From assembly GCA_963921795.1 (NCBI GenBank), contig OY997639.1, positions 61,596,894 to 61,660,893 of the forward strand: DNA of 64,000 nt, written 5' to 3'. The stretch is from Nannobrachium achirus (lineage: Eukaryota; Chordata; Actinopteri; Myctophiformes; Myctophidae). Made by a program: the position numbers and the translations under genes. Positions within the stretch are counted from its first letter, which is position 1. Each line of letters begins with the position of its first letter. A model generated the notes under the pieces. That model ran no database searches. It was not told the origin of the DNA and saw nothing but the letters and a program-made list of their open reading frames with translations. Of this stretch, positions 1-15,207 are shown one piece after another.

Positions 1-561
1 CTGTCACCTGAGGGGGGACTGGAAAGAAGGATGGGGAGGAGAGGGGAGGAAAGAGAAAATAAATAATTAGGTTACACAACATTGAGTAGGCCATTTTGGT
101 TACAGTACATTGAATATTTGGGTTGCTGAGTACTTAAGAGTGTCTGGGTTACAGTACATTTGAGTATTTGGCCATTTGCATTAATTTTTGAGGGAAAATG
201 TGCAAAAAGTCTAAAGTGTGACAATATAAAAGGCGAAGGACTACATTGTGTGCGTGTGTGTCAATATGTTGTTGATCTATTTGTAGTTGAGATTATATGT
301 TTTGCACTGCTGAATATGATTGTTTGTTCACCTGTCCAGGGACTACAGATGCATGTTTTCTTGTTATTTGGGCTTCATGTATTTTCTACAAGGTCCCTGA
401 TACAAATAAAACAAACACACTAAACCTGTGCTGTAGTGTCTGAAGGATGTCATCTTTCTTCACCCCCAAACAAACCTCCCTCCGCGGAAGGAAATGGACT
501 TTAAAAGGCACAATATGGAAGAGCTGCCCGTGCCATTTATGCAGGACATCAATCCATCTGG

Positions 562-563
<2 letters not shown>

Positions 564-639
<76 letters not shown>
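564..639. repeat. (GT)n microsatellite
   Basis: Pure dinucleotide run of about 38 units. Confidence 0.98.
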
Positions 640-641
<2 letters not shown>

Positions 642-1624
642 TAATAGACCATGTGAGGACAATTTCCTCCAGAAATAGTTGTTTTATGGTAGTAAAAAAG
701 GTGGGAAAAGGAAAGTAGGTGGCTTTACATTAAGGGAAAGATTCAGGTTGGGGTTAGGGGGAGACATTAGGAGGTAAGGTTTGGGAGTTGGGGTTGGAGT
801 TATGCCTGATTTGTTTTGCACCAGTGTCACAACGGAGGGAACCAAATCAAAGCGACGCCGCTTCTTCTAGTGGTTTCCGCGCTTTAGGCGGAAACCAAAC
901 GGCCTGTTGTGAACTGGTGGGTGAGGTTAACCCCTTCAGTCGATGTTTAACTTGTTGACTGCCAAGGGCCACAAGAAGCTGCCAAAGTGCCAGACATTCC
1001 CCCATAGGCCAACGCTGTAACATACGGGTACCCACGCAGCAGTGGATTTTCATTTCATGTTGACCAGTGGAATGAACATGACCCGGATGAAGAGCGCTAA
1101 CAGGTGGCTATAGGCTTTTTTATTTTTTTTTGCCCGATTTGCAGCGATTTAGCCGCAAAAAAAACTTTTTCGCTTTCATAAGAACACAGTTCAGAGAAAA
1201 TGGTCTTCAAAGATGTGAGAATGTATTGGATTAGGCGGCGCGATGCAGCGGCATTACCCGATTATGGGCCGGTGGAAAGAGACTGCGGTCGGCGGCCTGG
1301 ATGAAAATTTAGAGTTGGGCTTCGTTGAGGCCTCCGATTATTTAATTCATTTTATTAAAGAAACCGGAATTGTTTGGTTTCGGCACCTCGGATACGTTGC
1401 GCATAGATTGAGTTTTTTTGGGGGGGCTCTAAACTTTATTCTAAACCATTTTCAATGGAATAAATCGTCGCAACACGTAGAATGGCTCGTTGGAAAGCGT
1501 CGGACGAGCCAGGACCACCCACGTCTCTACAAGCAGCTCAGGGTAAGTAAAATAGCAAAAAAAATATTGGATTAGATTGAAAAAAACAAAAAACAGAAAT
1601 TGTTCGGTTTTAGCACTAAAAGAG

Positions 1625-1752
1625 TTAAAAGACAGTAAAAGTAAAATTTTGAGGGATTTTTTTCAAACATTTTGTACTTTTACTTTTGTTACTTTAAGTA
1701 CATTTTGATGCCAATACTTATGTACTTTTAGTCAAGTAAATTTGAATTCCAG
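1625..1752. repeat. Fragment of a TACTTTTACT-type DNA transposon repeat
   Basis: The sequence has recurring TACTTTTACT, TAAGTACATTT and AGTCAAGTAAATTTGAAT motifs, as in the larger element at 60155-60616 and the fragment at 9519-9585. This type of element is common in teleost genomes and is probably non-autonomous. Confidence 0.55.
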
Positions 1753-1801
1753 ACTTGCACTTCATTGACACATGTGTGTGCATGTGCGTGTGTTCTCTTA
1801 C

Positions 1802-2095
1802 ACTCCACGGCCAGTTTCATCTTGAAGCTCTCGGGCTTGGTCAGCGTTCGGTGAGACACCACGCAGCTGATGTCCTTGCCGTTGTCCGTTGCCTTGGGAA
1901 CGAGTTTGTACTCGCTGGTCACCGTCACCGTGTTGTCGCCGCCCGCCTTGTTGACGGTGGTGGCGTTGCCGGCGGCGGTGGTCACCCAGGAGATCTGCGC
2001 CGCCGGGCGGCCGTCAGCAGACTCGCAGCGGGCCACCACGGCCGTCTTCTCCCCCGCCACCACGGTGACCGTGGAGGCCGTGTTCTGGGGCTTGG
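1802..2095 (-). CDS. nectin2: Exon 4: second Ig domain (IgC1-type)
   Basis: Acceptor CCCTCCAG precedes base 2095. The frame starts A-K-P-Q-N-T, the typical link to the second nectin Ig domain. The disulfide cysteines lie in V-A-R-C-E-S and D-I-S-C-V-V, with the tryptophan in I-S-W. One N-glycosylation sequon (N-A-T) is visible; the later N-T-V is not one. G-R-P-A-A-Q-I-S-W and Y-K-L-V-P correspond to conserved positions of nectin-2/PVR domain 2. The donor is T|GTAAGA at 1801, phase 1; the split codon starting with T fits the Tyr that begins domain 3 in nectins. Exon GC content is markedly higher than that of the flanking introns. Confidence 0.95.
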
Positions 2096-2173
2096 CTGGA
2101 GGGACAAAACATTCATAGAAAGAACCATTAATAAAAAAAAAGACTCCTAAATTCAAAAATCTTTCAAAACCAA

Positions 2174-2245
2174 AGATAGCAGATGTAAAAGCTTGCAACG
2201 TGGCACGAAGTGACGCGCTGTGAGCTTTTACATATCTGCCATTTT
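2174..2245. repeat. Palindromic hairpin module, copy 1
   Basis: Imperfect inverted repeat: AGATAGCAGATGTAAAAGCTT on the left and its counterpart ending in TATCTGCCATTTT on the right. It is a diverged copy of the dispersed hairpin described in the findings. Confidence 0.6.
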
Positions 2246-3033
2246 GAATAGCCAACTAAAATGACACAGATGTTTTCCTGGTTTTAATGGGTTAATAAAA
2301 GACCTGAGGCTGATTCTACGAATGCCTTCTAAATCAGTAGTTCTCACATTTTCACGATTTTACATAATGTGATTATCTCTCATGATAATATTTATTATGG
2401 GTTTAAAATACATGCACTGTGCATGTGCAGTTGTGCACACGCGCTGTGTGACCCTGCATACACAATTTACATGACTCGTAGTTACTACATGGTTTTGTAT
2501 CTTTTACACAAAATATCTCGACATTTTTTAATTAATACAAAGCATGCATAAGCATTTGGATTATGTGTGTGTGTGTGGTACGTGTTTATGTAATAATGTT
2601 TATAATGCAGTATAGTGTGTACATGATGTGATTGCTCCGCTATGAATGTATTTTGCAAAGCCTTGGCAAAGCAAATGTAACTTTAGTCAATAAAGCATGC
2701 TGGCATTTTAACAGAAATTGAATGAAACAAAACATCTCACAAGAATACAGCAAGAAAAACCAACACGCAATTAAGAACTCCATACAAATCCAGAGTCCCA
2801 CAAGGTATTCTTGCACACCCACTCGCACAACAGCCATCAAGTAAAGAAGAACAAATAGCAAGAGCAACCACAGATAATGAGTACAACCCAAATGGAGAGC
2901 AGGGAGATAAATGAATGGAGGGGAGAAAAGAAGAGATTAAGGGGGTGGTTAGACAGTGACAGAGAAGAAAGATTACTGGATGAAGAGATTGAGAGAAAAC
3001 AAAGCGAGGGTAAGAGAAAACGCGAGAAGAAAC

Positions 3034-3070
<37 letters not shown>

Positions 3071-4701
3071 TGAGAGCGAGAAAGAGAAACCAGAAAAGGA
3101 ACAAGATAATGTGATTGTGCACCATTATCGATAAGCGATTTGAATCACCAGTCTGGTCTCAAAGAAAATCCCAAATCTCTGCCTCTTAACACACTTCACC
3201 CTTCACCCACCCACCACAAGCACCACCGCTTCACCTCCCCCACCCACCACAACCACCGTCTTTGGCACTCGCTTTCCCATTCTCTCAAACATTGATAAAC
3301 AATTATGACCACTGGCCCAGTACAAACACTAACCAAACCTTAAATCTTCACTGTGTCACCCCTTCTCCCTTCAATCCATTTCCTCCCTCTGTCTCTGCGG
3401 CAGCGGCCATTGATAAACAATTACACTTCTCTGTGTGTGAGGGCTACTTTTTCCCCCTTGTCCCCAACCCTAAATCACTGCATGGTCTGTCACACTCCCT
3501 CCATCCATCCCTCCTGCTCTCTCCATCTCTTACTCACTGCCCGTCTCTCTCTGCCTGTCTCTGCCTACTGTATGTGGTAGCCGGGTGATATGAGAGAGAG
3601 AGGGGGGCAGAGGACACAGCGCTGACACCAGGCATGACAAGCAGCCAGATCAATACCCTTCCTGAGGGGAGACGGGGGGATGAGGCCAGGGATAGAGATG
3701 CAAGGTCACAGCAATGGTTCCATTGCATTAACCAGAACGCAATTGATCTGACAATACCACTTATAATAGCAATTAAATCTAGACAAGACATGCTTTTAAC
3801 CAGGCCACCATATCCATGTAAAACTGTACTTACACACGTTATATTGGTGCCGAGTTGTGCACACCCACACAAACGCACACAATACTGTGTACACACACAC
3901 ACACACACACACACCTAGGCAAAGTACAGTAGCACTTAACCACTTAAGCCCTATTCAAACATTGTGAAAATCATTGCTGGACGTTTGGAATGCATTGAAG
4001 TCAATAAGAGCCAACAACAACCCCAACAGGGGTTCCCGGTATAGTTACTTAAAAAGGTTCCTGCATGGTCTGAATGGGTTAATAGTAATTCATATATTTG
4101 AATGGTTGCAACCTTTGTTAAATAATTGGTTCAGGGAAATAAAAAAAGACATAACACGTTTTCTGATCTCTTAGTTATGTGCACACTATATAATTTTATT
4201 GAGATCACAGAGTACGTTTCTGGCTGGCTGTTAACGCGAGAACTGGTTGACAGGCTGTCTAATTGACAGCCTTGGGATAAGAGTCCATAACGCCCAGTCG
4301 GAAACTAACTCTCTGATCTCTGAAACCTCAATAAAATTGCATACTCGAAAAAAGCGAGATGAGAAAACAAAGAGTGATATTACTTCTTTTATTTTCCTGA
4401 ACAAATTATTTGAGAAAAGGTCGCAATCATTCAAAGCTAGTGTTTATTCATTAAGCTTGTCCACCCGACTCTCATTAACTTCAATGCATTCCATCGGACT
4501 TCCGACTCCAGTTTGCCTCCCTGTAACGATGAATCTGGCAGCTAGAATTGCCGGTCGATGAAAGTGATGTATCTGTCCCTTCCTTATTTACATAGCCTTT
4601 GATAATGACATGCACTGAATAGGGACGGCAGGGTGAAAGTGGTTAACAGATTCCTATTATACACATAGACATGCATATGCATAGACACACTCTTATTAAT
4701 G

Positions 4702-4879
<178 letters not shown>

Positions 4880-4902
4880 CCCTTTGCCAGTACCCAACCT
4901 AC

Positions 4903-5152
4903 CTAGCATAACCAGGGAGGTAATGCCTTGCTCGTTTCCGATGGGGTAAGTTGCGTACTCGCAGACGTATTTGCCCTCGTCGGACATCTTGACATCAGTG
5001 ATCTGGATGGCGGGGCTCGCCAGGGTCGGGGGGCTCGTGGTGAAGCTTACCCGCCCCTTCTGGGGTGAATCAGGATAGTTGGCGCCGAAGTTGGGGTGAT
5101 ACACCGCAATGTTGATCCTCTCCCCCTCCTTGGGCTCGTAAATCCATGACAC
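4903..5152 (-). CDS. nectin2: Exon 3: C-terminal half of IgV domain
   Basis: Acceptor CCTGTAG precedes base 5152; the frame begins V-S-W, supplying the core Ig tryptophan. Further along are I-A-V-Y-H-P-N-F-G, containing the family A-x6-G motif, then D-E-G-K-Y-V-C, the canonical D-x-G-x-Y-x-C F-strand with the second disulfide cysteine, and T-Y-P-I-G, the FG-loop lock motif used in nectin and TIGIT dimers. The donor is G|GTAGGT at 4902, phase 1, and joins to the Ala codon of exon 4. Length is 250 nt (83 codons plus 1). The minus-strand frame stays open past the donor into a (GT)n tract, a read-through artefact and not coding. Confidence 0.95.
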
Positions 5153-5572
5153 CTACAGGTTAGAGGAGGACAATCACCACCAATGGGGGTCCAGGGACTG
5201 CAGATGGAAATTAGCCCACAGCGGGCTAAATCTGGCTCATTTACATTGAAGTGAAAACTGACATGTCCATTAATGAGCAAGGTCCCTGTCAAATAAACAG
5301 ATCTTAACTCTTAATCTTAGAGGAGGACAAGGGTTTAAATAAACTCATTCTTAGTCTAGGGCTGCTGCCTGCTGCACACGGACACCGTGGTCCCTCGTTT
5401 ATTATGGCTGTAATATCTGACGGCCATCTTTTAAGCACATTAGGCCACGGTGCTGGTGATGCAGGGAATTGGTCGACTGTTGTCTGCATTACCAAAATAG
5501 CCATAAGCATCATAAAGAATGTCCTCAAGGGTAGGCCATTATAGCCGTAATAAACAAGTGCCGGCATTTGTG

Positions 5573-5603
<31 letters not shown>

Positions 5604-6895
5604 CCTACTGACTCAAAAGTTTTCTTCAAAGTCATATACATCAATAAGAACAACAAAACAAGAGTGATTTCCAAACATCACTCAGGTAAGTAACCCCCAG
5701 GCATTAGCATAAGGACCAACGAAGCTGTGCTTTAGGGGAATAAACAGCATGATTTGAGTGGATATTGATGATGCCCGCTGCGTTGAAAGGTGCCTGCCGT
5801 GTAGCGGTGCCCTCCAGTGAAACCAAAGCCCATGTGTGCGTGCTCGCAACTCAATCAAGGTTTAGATGGAGCTGCTTTGACTCCCTCGGTTACTAAGATA
5901 AGATAGGATGATGATTCAAATCTGAATTGCTTTACTGCTGCTGCTAATGGAACCAGGCGCTTCTCCTTTCATCGAGATGACACGTTCAAAGTGGCCCTAC
6001 ACATAAAATATTAATATTCTCCACAAGACAATCGACTGATTGCAGCAATAATGTTATTGTTCGTTTGGTGGATTGTTTTTCTCTTTTCCCCTACTGTACT
6101 ACAGATAAGGAACGGTTTTTGATGTTTGTTTGTTTACTTTCTGTTGCTGTCATTTGTAAATAAATTGAGCTTAATGATCGTTTTGTGTGATGTTCTTTTG
6201 ATGTGACACTTCTTTAGGTGTGGTTATTGCTCTGAGTCTATTGATCATTACATCCTGACAATATTTCTAAAGAAGAAACAGAAGGAAGGGAAAAAAAAAT
6301 CTATGGACAATCAAACTCCATTGGAAATATTGTAGTTTGATGTGGTGTCACAATTAAATGTAATGTAAATATGGCACGCTGAATACTGAACACTGAAAAA
6401 ACATGGCACTCCACGTAAAAAATGTTGCCGACCCTTGCAATAGACGTGTGTAGTGCAGTGACAGGGGTCTTCCCATCTCTCCAACCCACGATTAGAACAT
6501 TATATAGAAATTATAATTTCAGGTCAGAATACCATTTTAATCCAATTTGAAGAGAGAATATCATTTATCTAAATCAATTGTATAGTGTTCCAGTTCCAAT
6601 TTTGTCTCATCATTTGTTTTTATGTTTCGTAACATCCAATTTCACCTCTAAAATCCTTTATCCCGACCCAAACATATATTTTCTGTTTACTAAAGAGCTA
6701 GACAGTTAGCTTTGTTGTTGGTTCAGTATCACCTTCCTTACCTTAGCAAGGTAATACATCAATACATCAACATCAATACATCAAATGCATAGAAATATCA
6801 ATCTAGACAAAAATAACATAGGCAGACCGAGCACCTAATCAGTAAAAAGGCTTTATATAAAGACGTATAAAAATGTTATTTAGCTTTCATGTATG

Positions 6896-7186
6896 GTCAT
6901 TGGGGGGTAGGCGATGTATGGTCTATGGGCTTAGGTGGAGTCTGAAGAGGTGAGTCTTCAGGTCACGGTAGAAGCCGGGGAGTGAGTCTGTTCTAAGTGT
7001 GACAGGGAGTTTATTCCACAGTTTGGGGGCCAAGAGGGCAAATTGCCTAGGACGAGTGGATTTTAGTCTGGGGTTTTTAGCGAGGGTTCTGTCAGCATCC
7101 CTGTGTTAGCTGATCTAAGTGAACGGGTGGGGTTGTAAGTCAACTTTGGCTGCTTTGAAGGCCAGCATCAGTGTTTTGTAAACACC
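6896..7186. repeat. Dispersed repeat fragment (unclassified teleost family)
   Basis: Phrases such as TGAAGAGGTGAGTCTTCAGG and GGGAGTTTATTCCACAG resemble a repeat seen widely in teleost genomes. The family name is not known to me. Confidence 0.45.
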
Positions 7187-8571
7187 ATCTTTTAACATTT
7201 ATTAAATATGTTGTGTCAGTGAATTGTACACCTTTTCATCTATTACTTGGAACCTGATACCAGCCTTGGCTTTGACTGCCACATTCGTGGAAATATCAGT
7301 GAGACACTCCAGTGTAACCAGGATTCTATGACATACGATTAAGGGGCATTTGAGTGATTTGGCTATGTAGCCGATGCTGTTGTCCAGATAGACCTACAAC
7401 AAGAGAGGTACATAGCAAAAGCGTTCATCTACAATAACTGAACAAGTACAAATTGACAGTAAATTAACGCTCTTGACTTGAGTCTTTACTGTGCAGGGGT
7501 TTAGTGCTTTGCTCACGGTCATATTAGGGATTAAACCTGTGATGATTCATAACAGCTCCTCTAATCTATACAGCGCCCAAACACTCATGTTGGCATTACA
7601 CTGTTTTGTATGCTCGCCTGGCAACTTGATGTATATATGCATTAGTGATAACTGACTCCCATCCAGTGAAAGAAAGCTCATTGTTGTGAGCGAGACCATT
7701 CTGACTGACTATGCTGCTTTAAGAAGGCACAATGGAGCCATTCCGGCTCTGCATGAAACACTCTTCTATTTGCATTTCACACCACAAACCCAATTTAGTC
7801 GCTGTGAGATTGCAGCCCCACACATACCGTATGAAAGCCGCCGAAGAGGAGAGCAATCAACTTCTTAACAAAAGAGTGAAAAATACATTTCCATTTAATA
7901 TCTTCTCACCGTAACTCTTGTCCTTGTTCCGTTATTGACAATTTCCATCTTACATCATCATTCTAAGATCACAGGTAAATTGCCCGACCATTGAGGCCAG
8001 GATCCTCGTGCAGTATCTCCTGGCCACGTGACACGTCTAATGTGGGTGATATGACCTAGGGCTTATACCACTCTGGGTAGGAAGCTACAGTATCACTCTG
8101 GATAGGAGTGATAGCCAACACGGCTCTCAAACCTGCCATTGCAGATGATTCAACAAATTACATGATGAATTCTTCTTCACAACGGAACGGACAGCAACAT
8201 ATTCTGTCTGACAAAAAACTCAAAATAAACACATCCAAGTATTGAGTGCCTGTCTTCTCCTTCATGGCCCACCACCGCCCTCAATCTTTTTGACCCATGG
8301 ACTTGCCCTGACCTTCATGTACATGTCATAATTAAGCGCGACGCGAGGTAAAGCTTAAAAAGAACAGATACCAGCCTGTATTTTTTAAGATGCTTCGTAT
8401 TGCAAGTTGCAACACATTAATTTAAACATTTCACGTGTGACAACATCCTACTGTGGAGCTTGACTGGCCTCCTCTATGCAGCATGGACGGACACATGGAC
8501 CCCTTTTGGTCCCCGGCCCGGAACTACTGTTCTAGATATCAAAACTGAACTGTGAGTGATGGACCACTTGT

Positions 8572-8710
<139 letters not shown>

Positions 8711-8713
8711 AAC

Positions 8714-8823
8714 CTGTGTGAGCTGGATGCCTGTGGGGTCTGAAAAGGCACAGCGCAGGTTGACCGTCTGTCCAGGGTAGGACAGCACCTCTGGTTCTAC
8801 CTTCACCCTCTGTCCTTCAATAC
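8714..8823 (-). CDS. nectin2: Exon 2: N-terminal half of IgV domain
   Basis: The acceptor TTCTACAG precedes base 8823, and two bases complete the Gly codon from exon 1. The 36 following codons carry the first IgV strands, including the first disulfide cysteine in the context V-N-L-R-C-A-F, and end with L-T-Q, the start of the nectin-family TQ motif. The donor is GTTAGA at 8713-8708, a weaker form than GTAAGT, with phase 0. The IgV domain is split across two exons at the same place (TQ|V-x-W) that I expect for nectin genes. A (CT)n tract and then a long (GT)n tract on the + strand begin directly beyond the donor, so the nascent transcript has GA- then CA-repeats there. Confidence 0.93.
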
Positions 8824-10042
8824 CTGTAGAACAAAAACAGAATATACATTTTAGGCTTTTTTTTTACGTTTCAATTTCAACATAATATTTTATTTGGACA
8901 CATTGACAGACAGTAATCATTCTATAATAAATTTGACTTCACTGTGGTGGACTTTGGATAAACAAACCAAAAAGCACAATAAATACACGTTTGTGTATGA
9001 TGTACCGTACTTAAGTATATGCGTACATATACAGTATAAGTATATATTAAACACAACTTGTAAACAGATGTTTAAAAAGAAAAAAAAAGAAAACACAACT
9101 GAGCACCCCTGCCGCTGGATATAGACCGATTTCCTGAGTGACACCCTGCAGAGGGCACCGCCGACATTAGCTGCGTTACCAAGTAAACCTAAGCTGAGGT
9201 AGCGGCTGGTGAGCGAAAACACTACATATCCCATGATGCAACTCGGCCCCCAGCATCATGGAGCGTCTATTCTCCATAGGCTCCTATTCATCGCTGATGC
9301 AAAGTAACGGCTTTATCTCGGAATCTACTTCCACAAACGCAGAGAAGGCAGAGAACCGCTCTTTTTCACTGCAACACTGGGCCGTGGCGGTAGGCCGCGG
9401 TTGGGTTTTAGTTTCGCGACCGAAAGTAAACAAATTGACGTCAATTTCCACAACATGGACACTATTGTGGCTTCCGGGGCTCTTCAAAATAAAGCGTAAG
9501 TGAATGGCGGCACTGTACAGCCAGTAGAGTATTTGTACTTTACTTGAGTATTTCCCATTTTCAATAATTTTACATCTACTCCACCACTGGCTGCTGTTTG
9601 CACCGCAGCAATGGCAACGGCGCTCTCTACAGGGGAGCACACAGAAGCATTCACATGCACTCCCGTCCCAAGAGAGTGATTGATTGGTTGACGGGTACGG
9701 TCACTCAGAATGCGGGGCAGGTAACACCCCCCGGCAGTCCATAAAAGCAACTGAGTGTAGCAGATACGCCCTCTTTGTTTCTTCTGCTTGAAGGATATAC
9801 ACAGCGAAAATTCACAACAACAGTCTGCTACATCAAAACTCAACCTAGCTTGTGGCGGCTGCCCTATGAGAGGTTCAGAACTTCAGATGTCTACTATTAT
9901 TATGTCCATGTAATAACAGTGTACGGTATATTTAGGCTCTGCTTCGGGGGGGTTTGTGATCTCAAGAGTCTGCAGTGTCATGTTTGCATAGGTTGTTGTG
10001 GAGCCACACCGACACATTCAAAGGAATACCATTGCAATAAAT
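8824..10042. other. Gene-free intron stretch with unclassified repeat-like segment
   Basis: 9080-9500 has promoter-like, CpG-containing sequence and an open frame of 81 codons from 9258 (+), ending near a GTAAGT donor-like site. It has no recognisable domain and may be an old repeat. 9519-9585 is a TACTTGAGTATTT-type repeat fragment. Confidence 0.5.
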
Positions 10043-10404
10043 CAGGGGTCTTCAAAAGGGGGTCCTCAGAGTTACTACATGGGGTTCTCCAAATCTTTGT
10101 GTGATGGAAACATTTTATTTCCTGCGCTGCGAGGCATTGTGAGCTTGTAGATCGGCTATTTTAGACAAAGAGGTTTGGTGTAGAGGGGAAAAAAAGCAGA
10201 CTAAGTACAGAGTGAAAGGTCATTAAGTATTGACAGTTCAAGTGGTTAAATATCTGAAAACACAAATTGACATGAATACAAAATACACTGATGATTGTGC
10301 TGTCAAACGACGAAACATAATGGAATCTATGAAAAAGTTGTGGGGGTCCCTGCTTCATCTCTCTCTCGACTAAGGGGTCCATGGCCTGAGTGTCTGACTG
10401 AACA
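10043..10404. mobile_element. hAT-like non-autonomous element, degenerate
   Basis: Starts CAGGGGTCTTCAA and shares, in reverse orientation, the subterminal segments of the element at 22925-23324 (GGGGTCCTCAGAGTTACT, AAGGGGTCC...GGCCTGA). The right terminus is eroded. It contains half of the palindromic module (10129-10162). Confidence 0.6.
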
Positions 10405-10726
10405 TAAAGCCTGCAGCACAGCATATATTCGCCACAATATACAAAAAAGGTATATTTCATCATGGACAACTTCAAGCAAGTCATCCAACAATACATGAGG
10501 CATATAGTTTATTTGTGTTTGTTTGTTTTTTGTGCTGGGTGGCTCCAGTGGGAATGGACCCACCTTAAAATGGAACTATTAAAGTACTGTAGTGCTTTCT
10601 ACCCACTCCACTACACAGGGAATGGAAGCGCTAAAATGTTGCAGTGCTCCTTGACACGCTGAGCTACGCAGAGATATGAGCTATGAAGCAACTCTCTCTC
10701 TCTCTTCCAGGACTAAAGTAGAGGGG

Positions 10727-10730
<4 letters not shown>

Positions 10731-10806
<76 letters not shown>
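10731..10806. repeat. (GA)n microsatellite
   Basis: Pure purine dinucleotide run of 38 units. Confidence 0.98.
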
Positions 10807-10807
<1 letters not shown>

Positions 10808-10953
10808 AGGGGAAGTGTGGTGATGATAAATGAGGGCAGTGGGGAGTTGTTTGGTAGAACAGAGGACGACATTAGCGAACACAGACAAGTAGGCCAAACC
10901 TACAGGAGCCTGTACTGTGATTGTGTGTGTAGTGTACTGCTTGTGTAAGATGG

Positions 10954-10955
<2 letters not shown>

Positions 10956-11015
<60 letters not shown>
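10956..11015. repeat. (GT)n microsatellite
   Basis: Pure dinucleotide run. Confidence 0.98.
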
Positions 11016-11018
<3 letters not shown>

Positions 11019-11316
11019 TACATACGAGGATGAGCCACACAGCACACATGGATGTGAACTGGTAAATTGAGAGTTAAAGGCAGCTGCCTGGCAACATAGC
11101 TCATAAATCTCATGGACGGTTTTCTGCTTTTCTACAACATGCCATTTTGCTCTGCCGACGCATTCCTCTGGAAAAGCAAGAGTAACCAAGAGTCTAAATA
11201 AAAAAAATACACTTTACTTGTGCGTGTGTGTGTGTGTTGAGTGTTAGAGAGACTGCGAGTGAGAGAGAAAAATGGAGCGAGAGAGAACGTGTGTGTGCGT
11301 CTGATTTTGTTTGTGC

Positions 11317-11318
<2 letters not shown>

Positions 11319-11365
<47 letters not shown>
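11319..11365. repeat. (GT)n microsatellite
   Basis: Pure dinucleotide run, preceded by GAGA-rich sequence. Confidence 0.97.
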
Positions 11366-11367
<2 letters not shown>

Positions 11368-11797
11368 TTTGCTTATCATGTCTGCAAGAAAATGTAATTA
11401 CTTGTATGAGTGAGTGTGCATCGGTGTATGTCTGCAGGATGCCACCTGTTTTAAGTAAAGAGGGATTATCTGTTGAAGTAGCCAACAACTTTAAAATAAA
11501 TACATGCAGCCAGCCTGCTGGTACCAGTCTGTGTGTGCATGGACGTGCACAAGCACGTGCATATCTGTGTGTCTATTATGCACACAAAAGCACAGGGTGC
11601 GTGCACTTACTGCGCTAGCAAACTCAAGAGACACACACACAGAAACTCCCCTAAGGACAAACAATTATTTGTGGAGCCGGTTCCACCAGTTCACGCTCAG
11701 CACAAGCTGTTATGTTCAGACTAATGTGATCGGCAGTGCCAGGAATGATGAAGTATTCACACACACACATGCAGACACACAGAAGCATGCATGCGCA

Positions 11798-11951
<154 letters not shown>

Positions 11952-12495
11952 ATATTAGAAGAAAGGGCATGGCTGACTGTCTAGTGTTTTTTGACAAGCG
12001 ATAAACACTGCACCTTGGCATCTCAGGAGAGATGAGATATCAATAGAGAGAGAGAAACAGACAGAGAGAGATAGAGTTAATAATAAGCATCGCAGAGGAG
12101 ACAGAGAAAGAGACAGAGAGGAGAGTGACAGAGCAGGAGAAGGAGGGAAGGGTTTAAAAAAACGAGGCTTTCCTAGAATACCAGCAGCTCTCACAGGACC
12201 AACCCAATTTACAACCTCCAAACAACTCCCTTGGAGCCACAGACGAACCTCAGGGTGACCACAGAAGAGCCCATGGGAGCCCCAACGCTGCTTTATACTG
12301 GGCTGATCTCTCCCCTTCTCTAGAGCTATGTCTCCCTTTGGTACTTACACAGTAAAATCCATTCAACTCTGACTGAAAGTGTAAAGATTTACCCAAACGT
12401 AAGGGTTAATTTGGGTCAATGTTTTCACTCTCTGGCATTAAATGAAGAATGCACAAGGAAGTGGCCACGGGCACAACTAAAAAGGCGTACTCCCA

Positions 12496-14149
<1,654 letters not shown>

Positions 14150-14499
14150 ACCCACCCTTAGGCATTCGAAAAGTAGCACATCCATGTAAGTCAGTTCATG
14201 TCACCCATCATTATGTCTTTAACTCCCTCACAATGTGGGCCACGCACGCACACACAAAATTGCTCACACAAAAAGAGAGATTAACACACCATGGCCATGC
14301 AAAAGAAGACAAACCTGCACGTGTGCATACAAAAACAGTGACATACAGAGACACACACAGGCAATGTGTCGTCATGGGCTCTTGCGACAGCACCACCATA
14401 TCAACAACACAGTCCTCTCTGATCTCTTGCCTGGTCACACCGACATTTACATACTACCCAGCATGCCTCTCTGCTGGGAAAAACAGAACAGGAAGGAAC

Positions 14500-14810
14500 G
14501 AAGGAAGGAGAGAGAAGAAGAAAAAGAGAAGGAGGGGAGGAGGAGGCAGTGCTGAGAGGACGAAGGGATGAAAGGGGAAGAGGAAAAGAAAGAAAAGAGG
14601 AAAGATGGCCCAGGAATGCCAGAGCGATGAGAGGATGAGAGGAGAGGATGAGAGACGAGGGGATGAAAGGGTGGAAGGCAGGAGAGAGGGATGCCAGGAA
14701 TAGAGATGTGATGCAAAAGTGGGACCGAGGGAGAGACAGGGAGAGAGAGGACGAGAGGGGGATGGAGAGAGACTAAGCATCAAATATGGGTTCATAGGAG
14801 ATGGAGACAT
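14500..14810. repeat. Purine-rich (GA/GGA) low-complexity stretch
   Basis: About 300 bp almost free of pyrimidines on the + strand. Similar blocks flank the element on its right side (15210-15500). Confidence 0.8.
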
Positions 14811-14818
14811 TTAGAGAG

Positions 14819-15207
14819 TAGGGATGGGACGATATGAAAATGTCATATCATGATTATTGTGACAAAAGAAATCGCGATTTACAATATCCTGGAGTGGAAC
14901 ATTAGCCAAAAAAAATCGATCTACAAGCTCACAACGCAACGTGTTGTGAGCTTGTAGATCGACAATTTTCTGGCAAAGACATTTGATAGAGTGAAAAAAA
15001 GACTGTATCAAGTGTGTATATAAGTACCTTTTACCAATTATAGAGGGTTTAAGTGGTACCAGATATGCAGCTCGGCAAATAAAAGGTGAATTGATCCCAG
15101 TGCATGACAGAGGACGATATCACGATAAATTAAAACTCCACGATACGATTATCGTGAGTGTTTTTTTATCACAATAAACGATAATATCGATTATCGTCCC
15201 ATCCCTA
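14819..15207. mobile_element. hAT-like MITE, TAGGGATGGGACGATA termini
   Basis: Inverted termini TAGGGATGGGACGATA and TATCGTCCCATCCCTA are flanked by an 8-bp target duplication, TTAGAGAG / TTGGAGAG (7 of 8). An 8-bp duplication is typical of hAT elements. There is no transposase. It carries a complete copy of the palindromic module (14917-14962). A second copy lies at 51229-51618. Confidence 0.88.
14917..14962. repeat. Palindromic hairpin module, complete copy
   Basis: Arms GATCTACAAGCTCACAACGC and its near-exact reverse complement around a short loop, inside the hAT-like MITE. Confidence 0.85.

Larger units (their letters stand above)
1..1801 (-). other. Intron 4 of the nectin-like gene (left part)
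   Basis: No exon for the third Ig domain is recognisable here on the minus strand. The stretch holds a (GT)n tract, unassigned sequence at 1070-1575 with an open frame on the + strand, and a dispersed-repeat fragment at 1625-1752. Confidence 0.6.

Noticed and set aside
1..1801. Expected third Ig-domain exon of the nectin-like gene
   Set aside because: No minus-strand frame with Ig cysteines or a suitable phase-1 acceptor was seen, so it must lie outside the window.
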